Shown piece by piece: positions 52,482 through 60,089 of a stretch of DNA of 64,000 bases. The position numbers were made by a program, and so were the translations under genes. How positions within the stretch are numbered: the stretch's first letter is position 1; each line of letters starts with the position of its first letter. A model generated the notes under the pieces. The model ran no database searches. It saw only the letters and a list, made by a program, of their open reading frames with translations, and had not been told where the DNA came from. The stretch is from Streptomyces sp. SID13031 (GTDB taxonomy: Bacteria > Actinomycetota > Actinomycetes > Propionibacteriales > Kribbellaceae). The DNA is taken from NCBI RefSeq assembly GCF_010548305.1, contig NZ_JAAGLV010000002.1:124001-188000 (forward strand), read 5' to 3'.

Positions 52482-53662
52482 GGCGTCACCGCCCGGGTCA
52501 GCTCGGCCCGCCGCTGATCGCTCCAGCCCAACTCGTCGTCGGCCAGATCGTCGTACTCCGGAAGCCCTGCGCGCCGGGCCAAAGCCATCGACGCGATCAG
52601 CCCGTCATCACCGAGCTCGGGATCGGCCGTCGCGAGATCGAGCAAGAGATAGCAGAGGTACTGCCGTGTCGCACCCGTCAACGCGCGCGGCCGGGGGATC
52701 GGCGCACCGTCGACAGGGCGGATCGCCAACGGTTCGTCAAAACGCGGAACCGCACCACCCGGTACGCCGAGAGGCCCGGGTGGATCCGCGAAGCCGGCCG
52801 CATAGGTGGCGACCGTGTCCGTGCGCAGGCCCTCCGTCTGAGCGATGTGCGCGGCGAAGTCCATGCTCAGCTCGCGCAGCAACCCGGCATCCAGCAGATC
52901 CGGCGCGTCCACGTCGAGCGGCCCGGTGAGCAGTACTTCGACGTCTTCCCCGGCGAGCCAGTTCTGCAGTGCCCAGGCGCGAGCAACTCCTTCGGGGTGA
53001 CTCGTCCCGCGACTGCCGGTGCTCAAATCAAGCTCACCAGCTTGGCGGAGATAGGCGGCCGGGTCGACGGAACCCAGTCCCGTTTGGATCTTCAGCAGCG
53101 CGCGCACCGTAGTACTGAGGTCTCCGCAGGCGACGAGTGCGCCTCGGTCGGCGAACAGCTCACCCGCCATCACCCAGCGGCGATGGGTCTCCAAGTACTG
53201 CGCGGGTGTGCGTGCGTCAGCCGCGGCTGCGTCGAGCAATCGGTCGACCGCGAGGAAGGCGCCGTCCTCGAGAGTCCACAGCACTCGATGCGCCAGCTCG
53301 TGCCCGCAGACCGCGGTCAACTCATCCGGATCCAGCCGCTCCAGCAACGGGCCCTCGAACAGGATCACCGCCCGCGCCCCTTGATGCAGCAAGGAGGCGT
53401 TGGGCTGCCCGACACCCTGAGCCTGGAAGTACTCGATCTCCACCTGAAGACCGAGCGCCTCCGCAGCCCGCCGCCCCGCCTCGTGCAGCTCCGCGTGACT
53501 CGCCGCCTCCAGTCGGTACGTGTTCCGCAGCAGCGCGTCGCTCAGCTCGTCGTCGCTTGCCTCCCCGTCCCGCAAGGCCGCCCAGGCGCGCTCATCCACC
53601 CGGCGTACTTGCGAAAGCACGGCCCGGTGATACCCCAGCGCTCCAAGCGATATCTCAACCAC
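52478..53662 (-). CDS. M48-type zinc metallopeptidase, partner of the DUF4011 helicase
   Basis: A 394-aa soluble protein with no signal peptide or transmembrane helix, unlike HtpX-type M48 enzymes. The zinc site is HELAH (residues 121-125, CGHELAHRVLW) and the probable third ligand is E168 in GELFADRGA. The remaining C-terminal half has no recognised domain. It is the upstream gene of a two-gene operon and its stop overlaps the helicase start (ATGA), so the proteins are made together. Proteolytic activation or regulation of the helicase partner, or cleavage of a host target, is possible. Confidence 0.8.
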   Translation of the reverse strand: MVEISLGALGYHRAVLSQVRRVDERAWAALRDGEASDDELSDALLRNTYRLEAASHAELHEAGRRAAEALGLQVEIEYFQAQGVGQPNASLLHQGARAVILFEGPLLERLDPDELTAVCGHELAHRVLWTLEDGAFLAVDRLLDAAAADARTPAQYLETHRRWVMAGELFADRGALVACGDLSTTVRALLKIQTGLGSVDPAAYLRQAGELDLSTGSRGTSHPEGVARAWALQNWLAGEDVEVLLTGPLDVDAPDLLDAGLLRELSMDFAAHIAQTEGLRTDTVATYAAGFADPPGPLGVPGGAVPRFDEPLAIRPVDGAPIPRPRALTGATRQYLCYLLLDLATADPELGDDGLIASMALARRAGLPEYDDLADDELGWSDQRRAELTRAVTP

Positions 53663-53827
53663 AACGTCACCCTAACGAGCCCTACGGACAAAAAGTTCTC
53701 CAGCGGTTTCAGCCGCAGGATTTCAGTCAGGTCCGTAGTGGTGAAGCAGCCCGCAACGACCGGCCGGAGAATTTTGGCCGGCGGGTACGTTCGGTGACTC
53801 CAGGCGGCTGACGAAGGACGGATCCGG

Positions 53828-54784
53828 GTGCCCGAGCGACTGAACTGCGTTGTCGGTGACGTGAGCGGTGTCGAGCATCCCCTCGGGATCATCTGGCATA
53901 CCGCGCCGGGAGCGGGCAGTGCGACCGCGATCGCCGCGGAGCCCGCGAAGGCACCGCTCGTCCGGCTGCCCGACGTGCTCGACCCGGCCGGGTCCTTCGC
54001 CGAGGTCTGGACGACGGGCCGGCCGGTCGTGGCGGGGGAGTTCGACGACGTGGTCTACGGCCACGACGGCGAGTACGCGTTCTGCGCAGTACAGGTTCCG
54101 CCCGCCGACAGGTATGCGCCGGGAGTCCGCGATGCCTACCTGAGCGCACTCCTCGCAATGGCCGATCTCGGCTATCCGCACGTGTTCCGGATCTGGAACA
54201 CGGCCTCGCGGATCAACGAGTCCAACGCCGACGGCCTGGAGATCTACCAGGACTTCTGCCGCGGCCGCGCCGAGGCCTTCGACCTGTCGCCCATCCGGCT
54301 GGCCGGCCTGCCTGCCGGCACCGTAGTCGGCGGACATGGCGACGGCATCGTCCTCTATCTGTTGGCTCGCCGCACCAGCCCGCACCTAGCCATCGAGAAC
54401 CCCCAGCAGACCCCCGCCTACCGCTACCCGCAACAGTACGGCCCTCGCTCGCCGGCCTTGGCGAGAGCGGCCCGGGACGGCGGTCAGCTCTACCTCTCCG
54501 GTACTGCGGCCATCCTGGGCCACGGAACCGTGCATCGCGCAGACATCGCCGCCCAGTGCCGCACCACCTTCGACAACCTGACCGCCTTGGTCTCCTCGCA
54601 AGGCGCCGACCTCTCCGCCCTGCGCACGGTCAAGGTCTACGTCCGCCACGAGTCGGACCTGGAGACCGTCCAAGGCCTCTGCCGGCAGACCTTCGCCCCC
54701 GACGCCCAGCTCGTCTACCTCGTGATCGATCTCTGCCGCTCCGACCTCCTCGTCGAGATCGAGGCCGTCGGCAACCTTCAGTGA
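53828..54784 (+). CDS. Chorismatase (FkbO/Hyg5-type)
   Basis: A 318-aa member of the chorismatase family with the RidA-like C-terminal fold (LALxxMADLGYPHVFRIWN and TVKVYVRHESDLETVQGLCR). These enzymes hydrolyse chorismate to dihydroxycyclohexene carboxylate (FkbO) or to 3-hydroxybenzoate (Hyg5) as starter units or pigment precursors. Residues around EFDDVVYGHDGEYAFCAVQV and PAGTVVGGHGDGIVLYLLA fit. It starts at GTG 53828. No polyketide synthase or other biosynthetic gene is within view. It converges on and overlaps the deleted amidohydrolase gene by 7 bp. Confidence 0.85.
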   Translation: MPERLNCVVGDVSGVEHPLGIIWHTAPGAGSATAIAAEPAKAPLVRLPDVLDPAGSFAEVWTTGRPVVAGEFDDVVYGHDGEYAFCAVQVPPADRYAPGVRDAYLSALLAMADLGYPHVFRIWNTASRINESNADGLEIYQDFCRGRAEAFDLSPIRLAGLPAGTVVGGHGDGIVLYLLARRTSPHLAIENPQQTPAYRYPQQYGPRSPALARAARDGGQLYLSGTAAILGHGTVHRADIAAQCRTTFDNLTALVSSQGADLSALRTVKVYVRHESDLETVQGLCRQTFAPDAQLVYLVIDLCRSDLLVEIEAVGNLQ

Positions 54785-55215
54785 GCCCGGATACCGCGCA
54801 GATAAACAGCCTGAGGAGTCCTCAACGCAATGATGTCGTTGGCCGGGTTGCCGAGGACAACCAAGAGGTCGGCATCCGAGCCGGGACTAAGGCGGCCCTT
54901 GCCGGGGAGGCTGAGAGCAGTGGCGGCATGAAGGGTGGCGGTGCTGAGCGCCGCGGTGAGTGATACGCCGCCGTCGACCAGGCCGATGACCGCTCCCGGC
55001 AGGGCGCCCAGTTCGCCGTTGCAACAGAGGTGGACGTGAGCGTCGATCAGCCCTGGTAGTACGGTGCAGCCGTCGAAGCGGATCAGCTCGCCGCCGGGCG
55101 GCGCAGTACCGGCTGGTCCGACGCTGACGATCCGCTCGCCGTCGACGACGACCATCACCCCGCCGCCCGAGTACTGCTCCCCGTCGAACACGCCGTCGGC
55201 GGCGATCGCGATCAT
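54778..55215 (-). pseudogene. Internally deleted amidohydrolase
   Basis: The 145-aa frame has a normal amidohydrolase N-terminus (VMVVVDGERIVSVGPAGTAP, TVLPGLIDAHVHLCCNG, i.e. the first HxH metal site) and a normal C-terminus (ALSTATLHAATALSLPGKGRL, SPGSDADLLVVLGNPANDI). The central 200-250 residues that carry the remaining metal ligands are missing, and the joint is in frame near residue 80. The protein cannot be catalytic. This looks like an in-frame deletion. Confidence 0.75.
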
Positions 55216-55296
55216 CCACCGACAGTACTGGCGCCGTGCGTGTCAGGTCAGTCGGACTGGGGCATTGGAGGGGATAACCGATCGAGGAGATGACCC

Positions 55297-55917
55297 GTGA
55301 AGCTCTACTCCGATGTGGGTGTGCAGCGGTTCGGACAGGTGTTCGGGGACCTGTTGCTGCTGGGCTGGATCGCGTTCTGTACCGCACTCGGCCTGACCGT
55401 CTTCAAGATCACCAACGCGCTCGGGTATCCCGGTCGCAAGACAGCCGAGGCCGGCGACGGGCTGGCGGCGGACCTGCACAAGTTCTCGGAGCCGGTGGGC
55501 AAGGTACCCGCGGTCGGCGACCAGTTGCGGGCACCGATCGACGGCGCCGCCGGCGCCGCCTCGAAACTGGCTGAGGCAGGACGGGATCAGGCGCATGCCG
55601 TCGAGCAGTTGGCCTATCTACTGGCCGGGGTGACGATCGGATTGCCGGTCCTGTTCGCGCTGCTGATCTGGCTTCCTCGGCGGATCAGGTTCTCCCGCCG
55701 GGCGACGGCCGCGCGCAAGTTCATCGACAACGCCGCCGACCTCGACCTGTTCGCGCTCCGGGCGCTGGCCAACCAGCCGATGCACAAGCTCGCGAAGATC
55801 TCCGACGACCCGGTGACCGCCTGGCGCGAGGGTGATTCGGCCGTCATCACCCGACTCGCCGACCTCGAACTCCGCAGTACCGGCCTGAGATTGCCCCTGC
55901 CGGCGGTCGACAGCTGA
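55297..55917 (+). CDS. Two-pass membrane protein of unknown function
   Basis: A 206-aa protein with a transmembrane helix at about residues 17-37 (LLLLGWIAFCTALGLTVF) and a second at about 108-125 (YLLAGVTIGLPVLFALLIWL). A 70-residue amphipathic loop lies between them and a charged helical C-terminus follows. I do not recognise the family. It starts at GTG 55297, 6 bp after GAGGAGA. Confidence 0.82.
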   Translation: MKLYSDVGVQRFGQVFGDLLLLGWIAFCTALGLTVFKITNALGYPGRKTAEAGDGLAADLHKFSEPVGKVPAVGDQLRAPIDGAAGAASKLAEAGRDQAHAVEQLAYLLAGVTIGLPVLFALLIWLPRRIRFSRRATAARKFIDNAADLDLFALRALANQPMHKLAKISDDPVTAWREGDSAVITRLADLELRSTGLRLPLPAVDS

Positions 55918-56042
55918 GCCCCCGGACCGCCACCACACACCAACCCCGGGTCAGGCTCGCGGCCGCCGCCTAGCCCAGCGGGGAGGGGCGCGAGGGTCGG
56001 AGGTTGATGGGTGGTGGGGGTCCGGGCACTACGCTCGACCTC

Positions 56043-56732
56043 ATGGCGAGGGTGTTGCTGGTCGAGGACGATGACGCGATCCGGACGTCGCTGAGCAAGT
56101 CGCTCACGGCGGCCGGGCATGCCGTCACGGCGCTGGCCAGTGGCGCCGAGGGGGTCGCGGCGGCCGCTCGCGACAAGCCCGAGGTGATGCTGCTCGATCT
56201 CGGGCTGCCCGATCTCGACGGCAGGGACGTGCTCGCGATGGTCCGCGCCGTCAGCGACGTGCCGGTGATCGTCGCGACCGCCCGGGACGACGACGCGAGC
56301 GTGGTGCGGCTGCTCGATGCCGGCGCCGACGACTATGTGATCAAGCCGTTCAGCTCCGCCCAGATCGACGCGAGAATCCGGGCCGTGCTGCGCCGGGGCG
56401 GGCCTGATCAGCAGGGCGAATCGATGCTCAGCCTCGGCGCGCTCTCCATCGACCCGCGCAGCCGCGAGGTGACCGTCGACGGCTTGCCCGTCGACCTGAC
56501 GCGCAAGGAGTTCGACCTGCTGCTCGCCTTGTCGCGGCGGGCGGGCGCCGTCGTGACGAAACGCGAGCTGCTGGCCGAGGTCTGGGGCCTGCCCTGGGGA
56601 GGCGGCGACCGTACGGTCGACGTCCACCTCTCCTGGCTGCGCCGCAAACTCGGTGAGACCGCCGCTGAGCCACGCTTTCTGCACAGCGTCCGTGGTGTCG
56701 GCGTGAAGCTCGCGTCGCCGGAAGTGAGCTGA
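56043..56732 (+). CDS. OmpR-family response regulator
   Basis: A 229-aa two-component regulator. The receiver domain (1-120) has acidic pocket EDDD, phospho-acceptor D52 (MLLDLGLPDLDG), TARDDD and K (VIKPF). A winged-helix DNA-binding domain (135-229) follows (DLTRKEFDLLLALSRRAGAV, VDVHLSWLRRKLG). A longer start at 56004 is less likely. The cognate kinase starts 2 bp after its stop. Confidence 0.95.
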   Translation: MARVLLVEDDDAIRTSLSKSLTAAGHAVTALASGAEGVAAAARDKPEVMLLDLGLPDLDGRDVLAMVRAVSDVPVIVATARDDDASVVRLLDAGADDYVIKPFSSAQIDARIRAVLRRGGPDQQGESMLSLGALSIDPRSREVTVDGLPVDLTRKEFDLLLALSRRAGAVVTKRELLAEVWGLPWGGGDRTVDVHLSWLRRKLGETAAEPRFLHSVRGVGVKLASPEVS

Positions 56733-56734
56733 CG

Positions 56735-58072
56735 ATGCGCCGCCGGATCCTGCTGCTCTCGGTCGGCATGACCACGCTGGTCGTGCTCGCGTTCGCCATC
56801 CCGCTGACCATCCTGATGCGGAACGCGATCGCCGACGATTCCCTCAAGACCGCCCGCCTTCGCGCCGTGAACGTCGCCTATTACGTCGGCGACAAAGACC
56901 ACACGGCGGCCGACATCCAGGCGTACATCGACGACGTCAAGAAGGACGGAGTAGGCAACATCTCCGTCCGGATGCCCGACGGTACGACGCTCGGCGATCC
57001 GCCGCCCGGTGGTGTCGCGGCGCCCAAGCCGACACCCATAGGAGACGGCGATGGCGATGACGGTGGCGAGCATGGCCCGCCGAAGGTGTCGGACGCGACG
57101 TTCCGCAGCGTCGGCAGCGGCAAGGCGACCGAGATCAGCGTCGGCAGTCAGGCCGGCCCTGCCTCGGTCTGCCTCTACCTGACAGCCGACGAGCTGTACG
57201 ACGGCCTGCTGTCGCGCATCCTCATCCTGCTCGGCGGCAGCCTGCTCGTCTTGCTGCTCAGCGTCCTCGGCGCAGAACTCGTCTCCCGCCGCCTGGCCCG
57301 CCCGCTGGAAGAAACAGCCCGTACTGCGGAACGCCTGGCCAGCGGTGACGTGGATGCGCGAGCACCGACCACCGGGCCGGCCGAGGTGGCCAAAGTCGGC
57401 GCCGCCCTCAACGGACTCGCCGATCGCATCGACGAGGTCATCGCGGTCGAGCGCGAAGCCGTCGCCGACCTGTCCCACCGGCTCCGCACTCCGCTGACCG
57501 CGCTCCGGTTGCAGGTCGAAGCGCTGCCGGACCGCGAGCGGGCCGAGGAGCTCAACACCCAGGTCAACAGCCTCGAGCGCACGCTGACCGCCGTGATCAG
57601 CGCAGCCCGCCGGCCACAACGCGAAGGCCGCGTACCCCACTGCGACGCGGTCGAGGTGACCCGCGCGCGTGCCGCCTTCTGGGCACCCCTCTTCGAGGAC
57701 CAAGGCCGCGACCTCGTACTGGACCTGGTTCAGCCGCCGGCCATGGTCCGGGCCTCAGCAGACGACCTGGCCGCAGCTCTCGACGCCCTGGTTGAGAACG
57801 TCGTAGCCCACACGCCGGACGGCACTCCAGCCCGCATCACGCTGACCCGCCAACCCGTTGGCAGCAGCAACGGAGTACTGATCGTCGTGACCGACGAAGG
57901 CCCCGGTATCCCACTCGGAGCAGGCGAACGAGGCCGCAGCGACCGAGGCTCCACCGGCCTCGGCCTCGACATAGCCCGCCGCTGTGCCGAAGCCGCCGGC
58001 GGCCGCCTGACCATCCACCCCAACCACCCCACCGGCTCCTCAGTCCACCTGACGCTGGCGGCCCCTAGATAG
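56735..58072 (+). CDS. Sensor histidine kinase
   Basis: A 445-aa membrane kinase. Transmembrane helix 1 (about 8-28) is followed by a 120-residue extracytoplasmic sensor with an Asp/Gly-rich acidic loop (GDGDGDDGGEHG), helix 2 (about 155-178), HAMP, and the phospho-acceptor H248 in DLSHRLRTPLTALR. HATPase boxes are VENVVAHTPDG, VTDEGPGIPLG and GSTGLGLDIA. The acidic loop could bind a cation (inferred). It is two-component partner of the regulator just upstream. Confidence 0.95.
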   Translation: MRRRILLLSVGMTTLVVLAFAIPLTILMRNAIADDSLKTARLRAVNVAYYVGDKDHTAADIQAYIDDVKKDGVGNISVRMPDGTTLGDPPPGGVAAPKPTPIGDGDGDDGGEHGPPKVSDATFRSVGSGKATEISVGSQAGPASVCLYLTADELYDGLLSRILILLGGSLLVLLLSVLGAELVSRRLARPLEETARTAERLASGDVDARAPTTGPAEVAKVGAALNGLADRIDEVIAVEREAVADLSHRLRTPLTALRLQVEALPDRERAEELNTQVNSLERTLTAVISAARRPQREGRVPHCDAVEVTRARAAFWAPLFEDQGRDLVLDLVQPPAMVRASADDLAAALDALVENVVAHTPDGTPARITLTRQPVGSSNGVLIVVTDEGPGIPLGAGERGRSDRGSTGLGLDIARRCAEAAGGRLTIHPNHPTGSSVHLTLAAPR

Positions 58073-58126
58073 GGCTTTGCCGCCCTTGTTCGCCGTGCCG
58101 AAGGCGCCCGCCAGACGCTATTGAGG

Positions 58127-58732
58127 TCAGCCGACCGGAATCCGCTGCGCCGGCTTCCTGCTCGCCGATCGCGAGGCGGCGGACTGCTCGGCGCTGGACT
58201 GCTCGGCGTCGGACAGTTCGTTGGACAGTTCGGCGTTGGACAGGCGCTGCGAGCGGCGGGCGAGGATGATCATCACCGCGGGGATGAGCAGGTCGTAGAT
58301 CAGGACTCCGCCGCCGTTGCCGGGTGCGTGGTTGCCGTTGGCGAACCATTGGTACAGGTGGCCGATCACCGCGCCCCACAAGAACATGCCGGCGCCGAGG
58401 CCGATGGTGATGCGCTCCCTGGCCGAGGCTGACGGCGACGCGGCGCGCAAGCCCATGACCGCGAGCGCGAGGTTGGCGAACGCGATCTCGAACTCGAACG
58501 GGGTCCGGTCGAAGCCGATCCCGGTGGCCATCACGTCCGGGATCGCGACGAACGAGATCGTCAGCCACACGCTCCCGCAGGTGAGCGCGCCGATGGCCCA
58601 CCACCGTTGCCAGGTCTCCAGCGTCGCTCGGGCCGACGGGCTGTGCCGGGTGCGGATCAGTGCGCCGACGGCCGCCACCAGCAGCCAGAGCAAGGGAAAT
58701 GCGGACTGTGCGAGGTACGAGAGTGTGTTCAT
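58127..58732 (-). CDS. DUF6790-like membrane protein
   Basis: A 201-aa integral membrane protein with about five hydrophobic helices and the motif GLGAGMFLWGAVIGHLYQWF followed by NHAPGNGGGVLIYDLLIP. The family name is recalled, not searched. The C-terminal 45 residues are a Ser/Ala/Glu/Arg-rich cytoplasmic tail. The start is ATG 58732, and it is divergent from a MarR gene across a 28-bp palindrome, so it is the probable target of that regulator. Confidence 0.8.
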   Translation of the reverse strand: MNTLSYLAQSAFPLLWLLVAAVGALIRTRHSPSARATLETWQRWWAIGALTCGSVWLTISFVAIPDVMATGIGFDRTPFEFEIAFANLALAVMGLRAASPSASARERITIGLGAGMFLWGAVIGHLYQWFANGNHAPGNGGGVLIYDLLIPAVMIILARRSQRLSNAELSNELSDAEQSSAEQSAASRSASRKPAQRIPVG

Positions 58733-58742
58733 GTGATCGAGT

Positions 58743-58770
58743 CTTGCATGGTTAATATTAACTGCGCAAG
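58743..58770. promoter_or_regulatory. 28-bp MarR operator
   Basis: CTTGC-atg-GTTAAT/ATTAAC-tgc-GCAAG: the core GTTAATATTAAC (58751-58762) is perfect, and the outer CTTGC/GCAAG arms are symmetrically placed. It is a conspicuous AT-rich patch lying between the divergent DUF6790 and MarR genes. Confidence 0.85.
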
Positions 58771-58778
58771 ATTGAGGT

Positions 58779-59210
58779 ATGCTCGGCACTGTGGATGACG
58801 GACTCGCTGACCTGCTGCATCGCGTGGTGTTCCTGCTCGGAGAGGCCGCGCGGCAGCGTGGTGACGATCCCGGCGGTCTGACCTACAGCCAGCTGCGGCT
58901 GCTGGGCACGCTGGAAGACATTCAGCCGGTGACCCAGCACCGGCTGGCGCAGGCCTTGCTGGTCTCCGACCCGGCGGTCAGCCGGGCGCTGGGCCCGCTG
59001 GAGGCGGCCGGGCTGGTACAGGTCCGCCCCGATCCCGAGCATGGCCGGCGCCGCCTGGTCACCATCACCGAAGCCGGCCGCAAAGCCTTCCACGATGGCG
59101 GAAAACCGCTCTACGACCAGCTCCGAACCTTCCTACTCGAAGCAGACTTCCCCTACGACCGCTACCTACGCGATACCGCCCAACTGGCCCAACTCCTCAA
59201 GCCCTCGTGA
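58779..59210 (+). CDS. MarR-family transcriptional regulator
   Basis: A 143-aa winged-helix regulator with HTH and wing (TQHRLAQALLVSDPAVSRALG, PLEAAGLVQVRPDPEHGRRR) and the flanking dimerisation helices. ATG 58779 has poor ribosome-binding spacing, and GTG 58791 is an alternative. It binds presumably to the divergent palindrome and represses itself and the membrane-protein gene. The inducer is unknown. Confidence 0.92.
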   Translation: MLGTVDDGLADLLHRVVFLLGEAARQRGDDPGGLTYSQLRLLGTLEDIQPVTQHRLAQALLVSDPAVSRALGPLEAAGLVQVRPDPEHGRRRLVTITEAGRKAFHDGGKPLYDQLRTFLLEADFPYDRYLRDTAQLAQLLKPS

Positions 59211-59333
59211 GGAAGAACCTCAACGCCTCCGGTGTGTCGACTGAGGCGGGCGACGGCATACATGTGTTCAGGCCAAAACAGGCAGCTCAGGACACCCCGT
59301 GCAGGTGTCGTCGATCTGATCATGCAGGAGCGG

Positions 59334-60047
59334 TCACCTCGCGCTCGGCGATGGGACAACGCTGCGGTCGTCGATCACTTCGCCGTCCTTGGGGAGTACG
59401 AGGAGTCGCCGCGGCTGGGGACACTGAGCGGTCGGCACCAGTACTACCTCGATGCCGGCGTCGGAAGAGCTCATCGCGACCACGGGGACGCCGCTTGTGC
59501 TTGCCGCGGCGGCAGCGCAGTCCTCGCCGAGCCGCTGCTCAAGCGCCGTCCTGCCGGGGGCAGTGAGGATCAGATGGGCCGCCACAAGCCGCTGCCCCAC
59601 AACAACGTCGTCGGCTTTCGCCGGTGGATTGGCAGCCCAGGCGAAGGTGACGAATCCAAGAGCGGCCAGCACGGACAGGGCCAGGACGGTCCAGGAGGCG
59701 TTCCGATACCGCCGACGAGTCCTGAGGAACTTGTCCAGCTGGGCGACCCGCAACAGCGCCGTCCGATACTCCGTCAGCTTGCCGTCAACGACTTCGAGCT
59801 GCGCCTTGTACCGCGCGTGTTCTGCCTCCAGCTCTGTCCGCTTGACCTCGTCCGCCTCGCCGACCGAAGCCAAGTGAGTCTCGTACTCCTGGTCCTTGAG
59901 CTGGTAGAACACTTTGCGTAGTTTGCCGAGCTCGGCCGTCAGCCCTTCGAGACTTTCCCTACCACGGTGCAAGGTGGTGTCGTCGCGGACTTGGGCGCAG
60001 AGCTGAGCGTCCAGGCCCTTACGGCTATCAGTCGCGGCCAGCTTCAT
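59334..60047 (-). CDS. Coiled-coil, single-pass membrane protein of unknown function
   Basis: A 237-aa protein. Residues 28-110 are a long, highly charged coiled coil (LEGLTAELGKLRKVFYQLKD with heptads through AEHARYKAQLEVVDGKL). A transmembrane helix is at about 117-139 (ASWTVLALSVLAALGFVTFAW) and a small C-terminal domain with two cysteines follows. No homology is recognised. It starts 42 bp after the trypsin-nuclease gene on the same strand, so the two are probably co-transcribed. Confidence 0.75.
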   Translation of the reverse strand: MKLAATDSRKGLDAQLCAQVRDDTTLHRGRESLEGLTAELGKLRKVFYQLKDQEYETHLASVGEADEVKRTELEAEHARYKAQLEVVDGKLTEYRTALLRVAQLDKFLRTRRRYRNASWTVLALSVLAALGFVTFAWAANPPAKADDVVVGQRLVAAHLILTAPGRTALEQRLGEDCAAAAASTSGVPVVAMSSSDAGIEVVLVPTAQCPQPRRLLVLPKDGEVIDDRSVVPSPSAR

Positions 60048-60089
60048 GAGTCGGCTGAAGTCGGAAGGCGCTCTGAGGCGCCGATGCTG

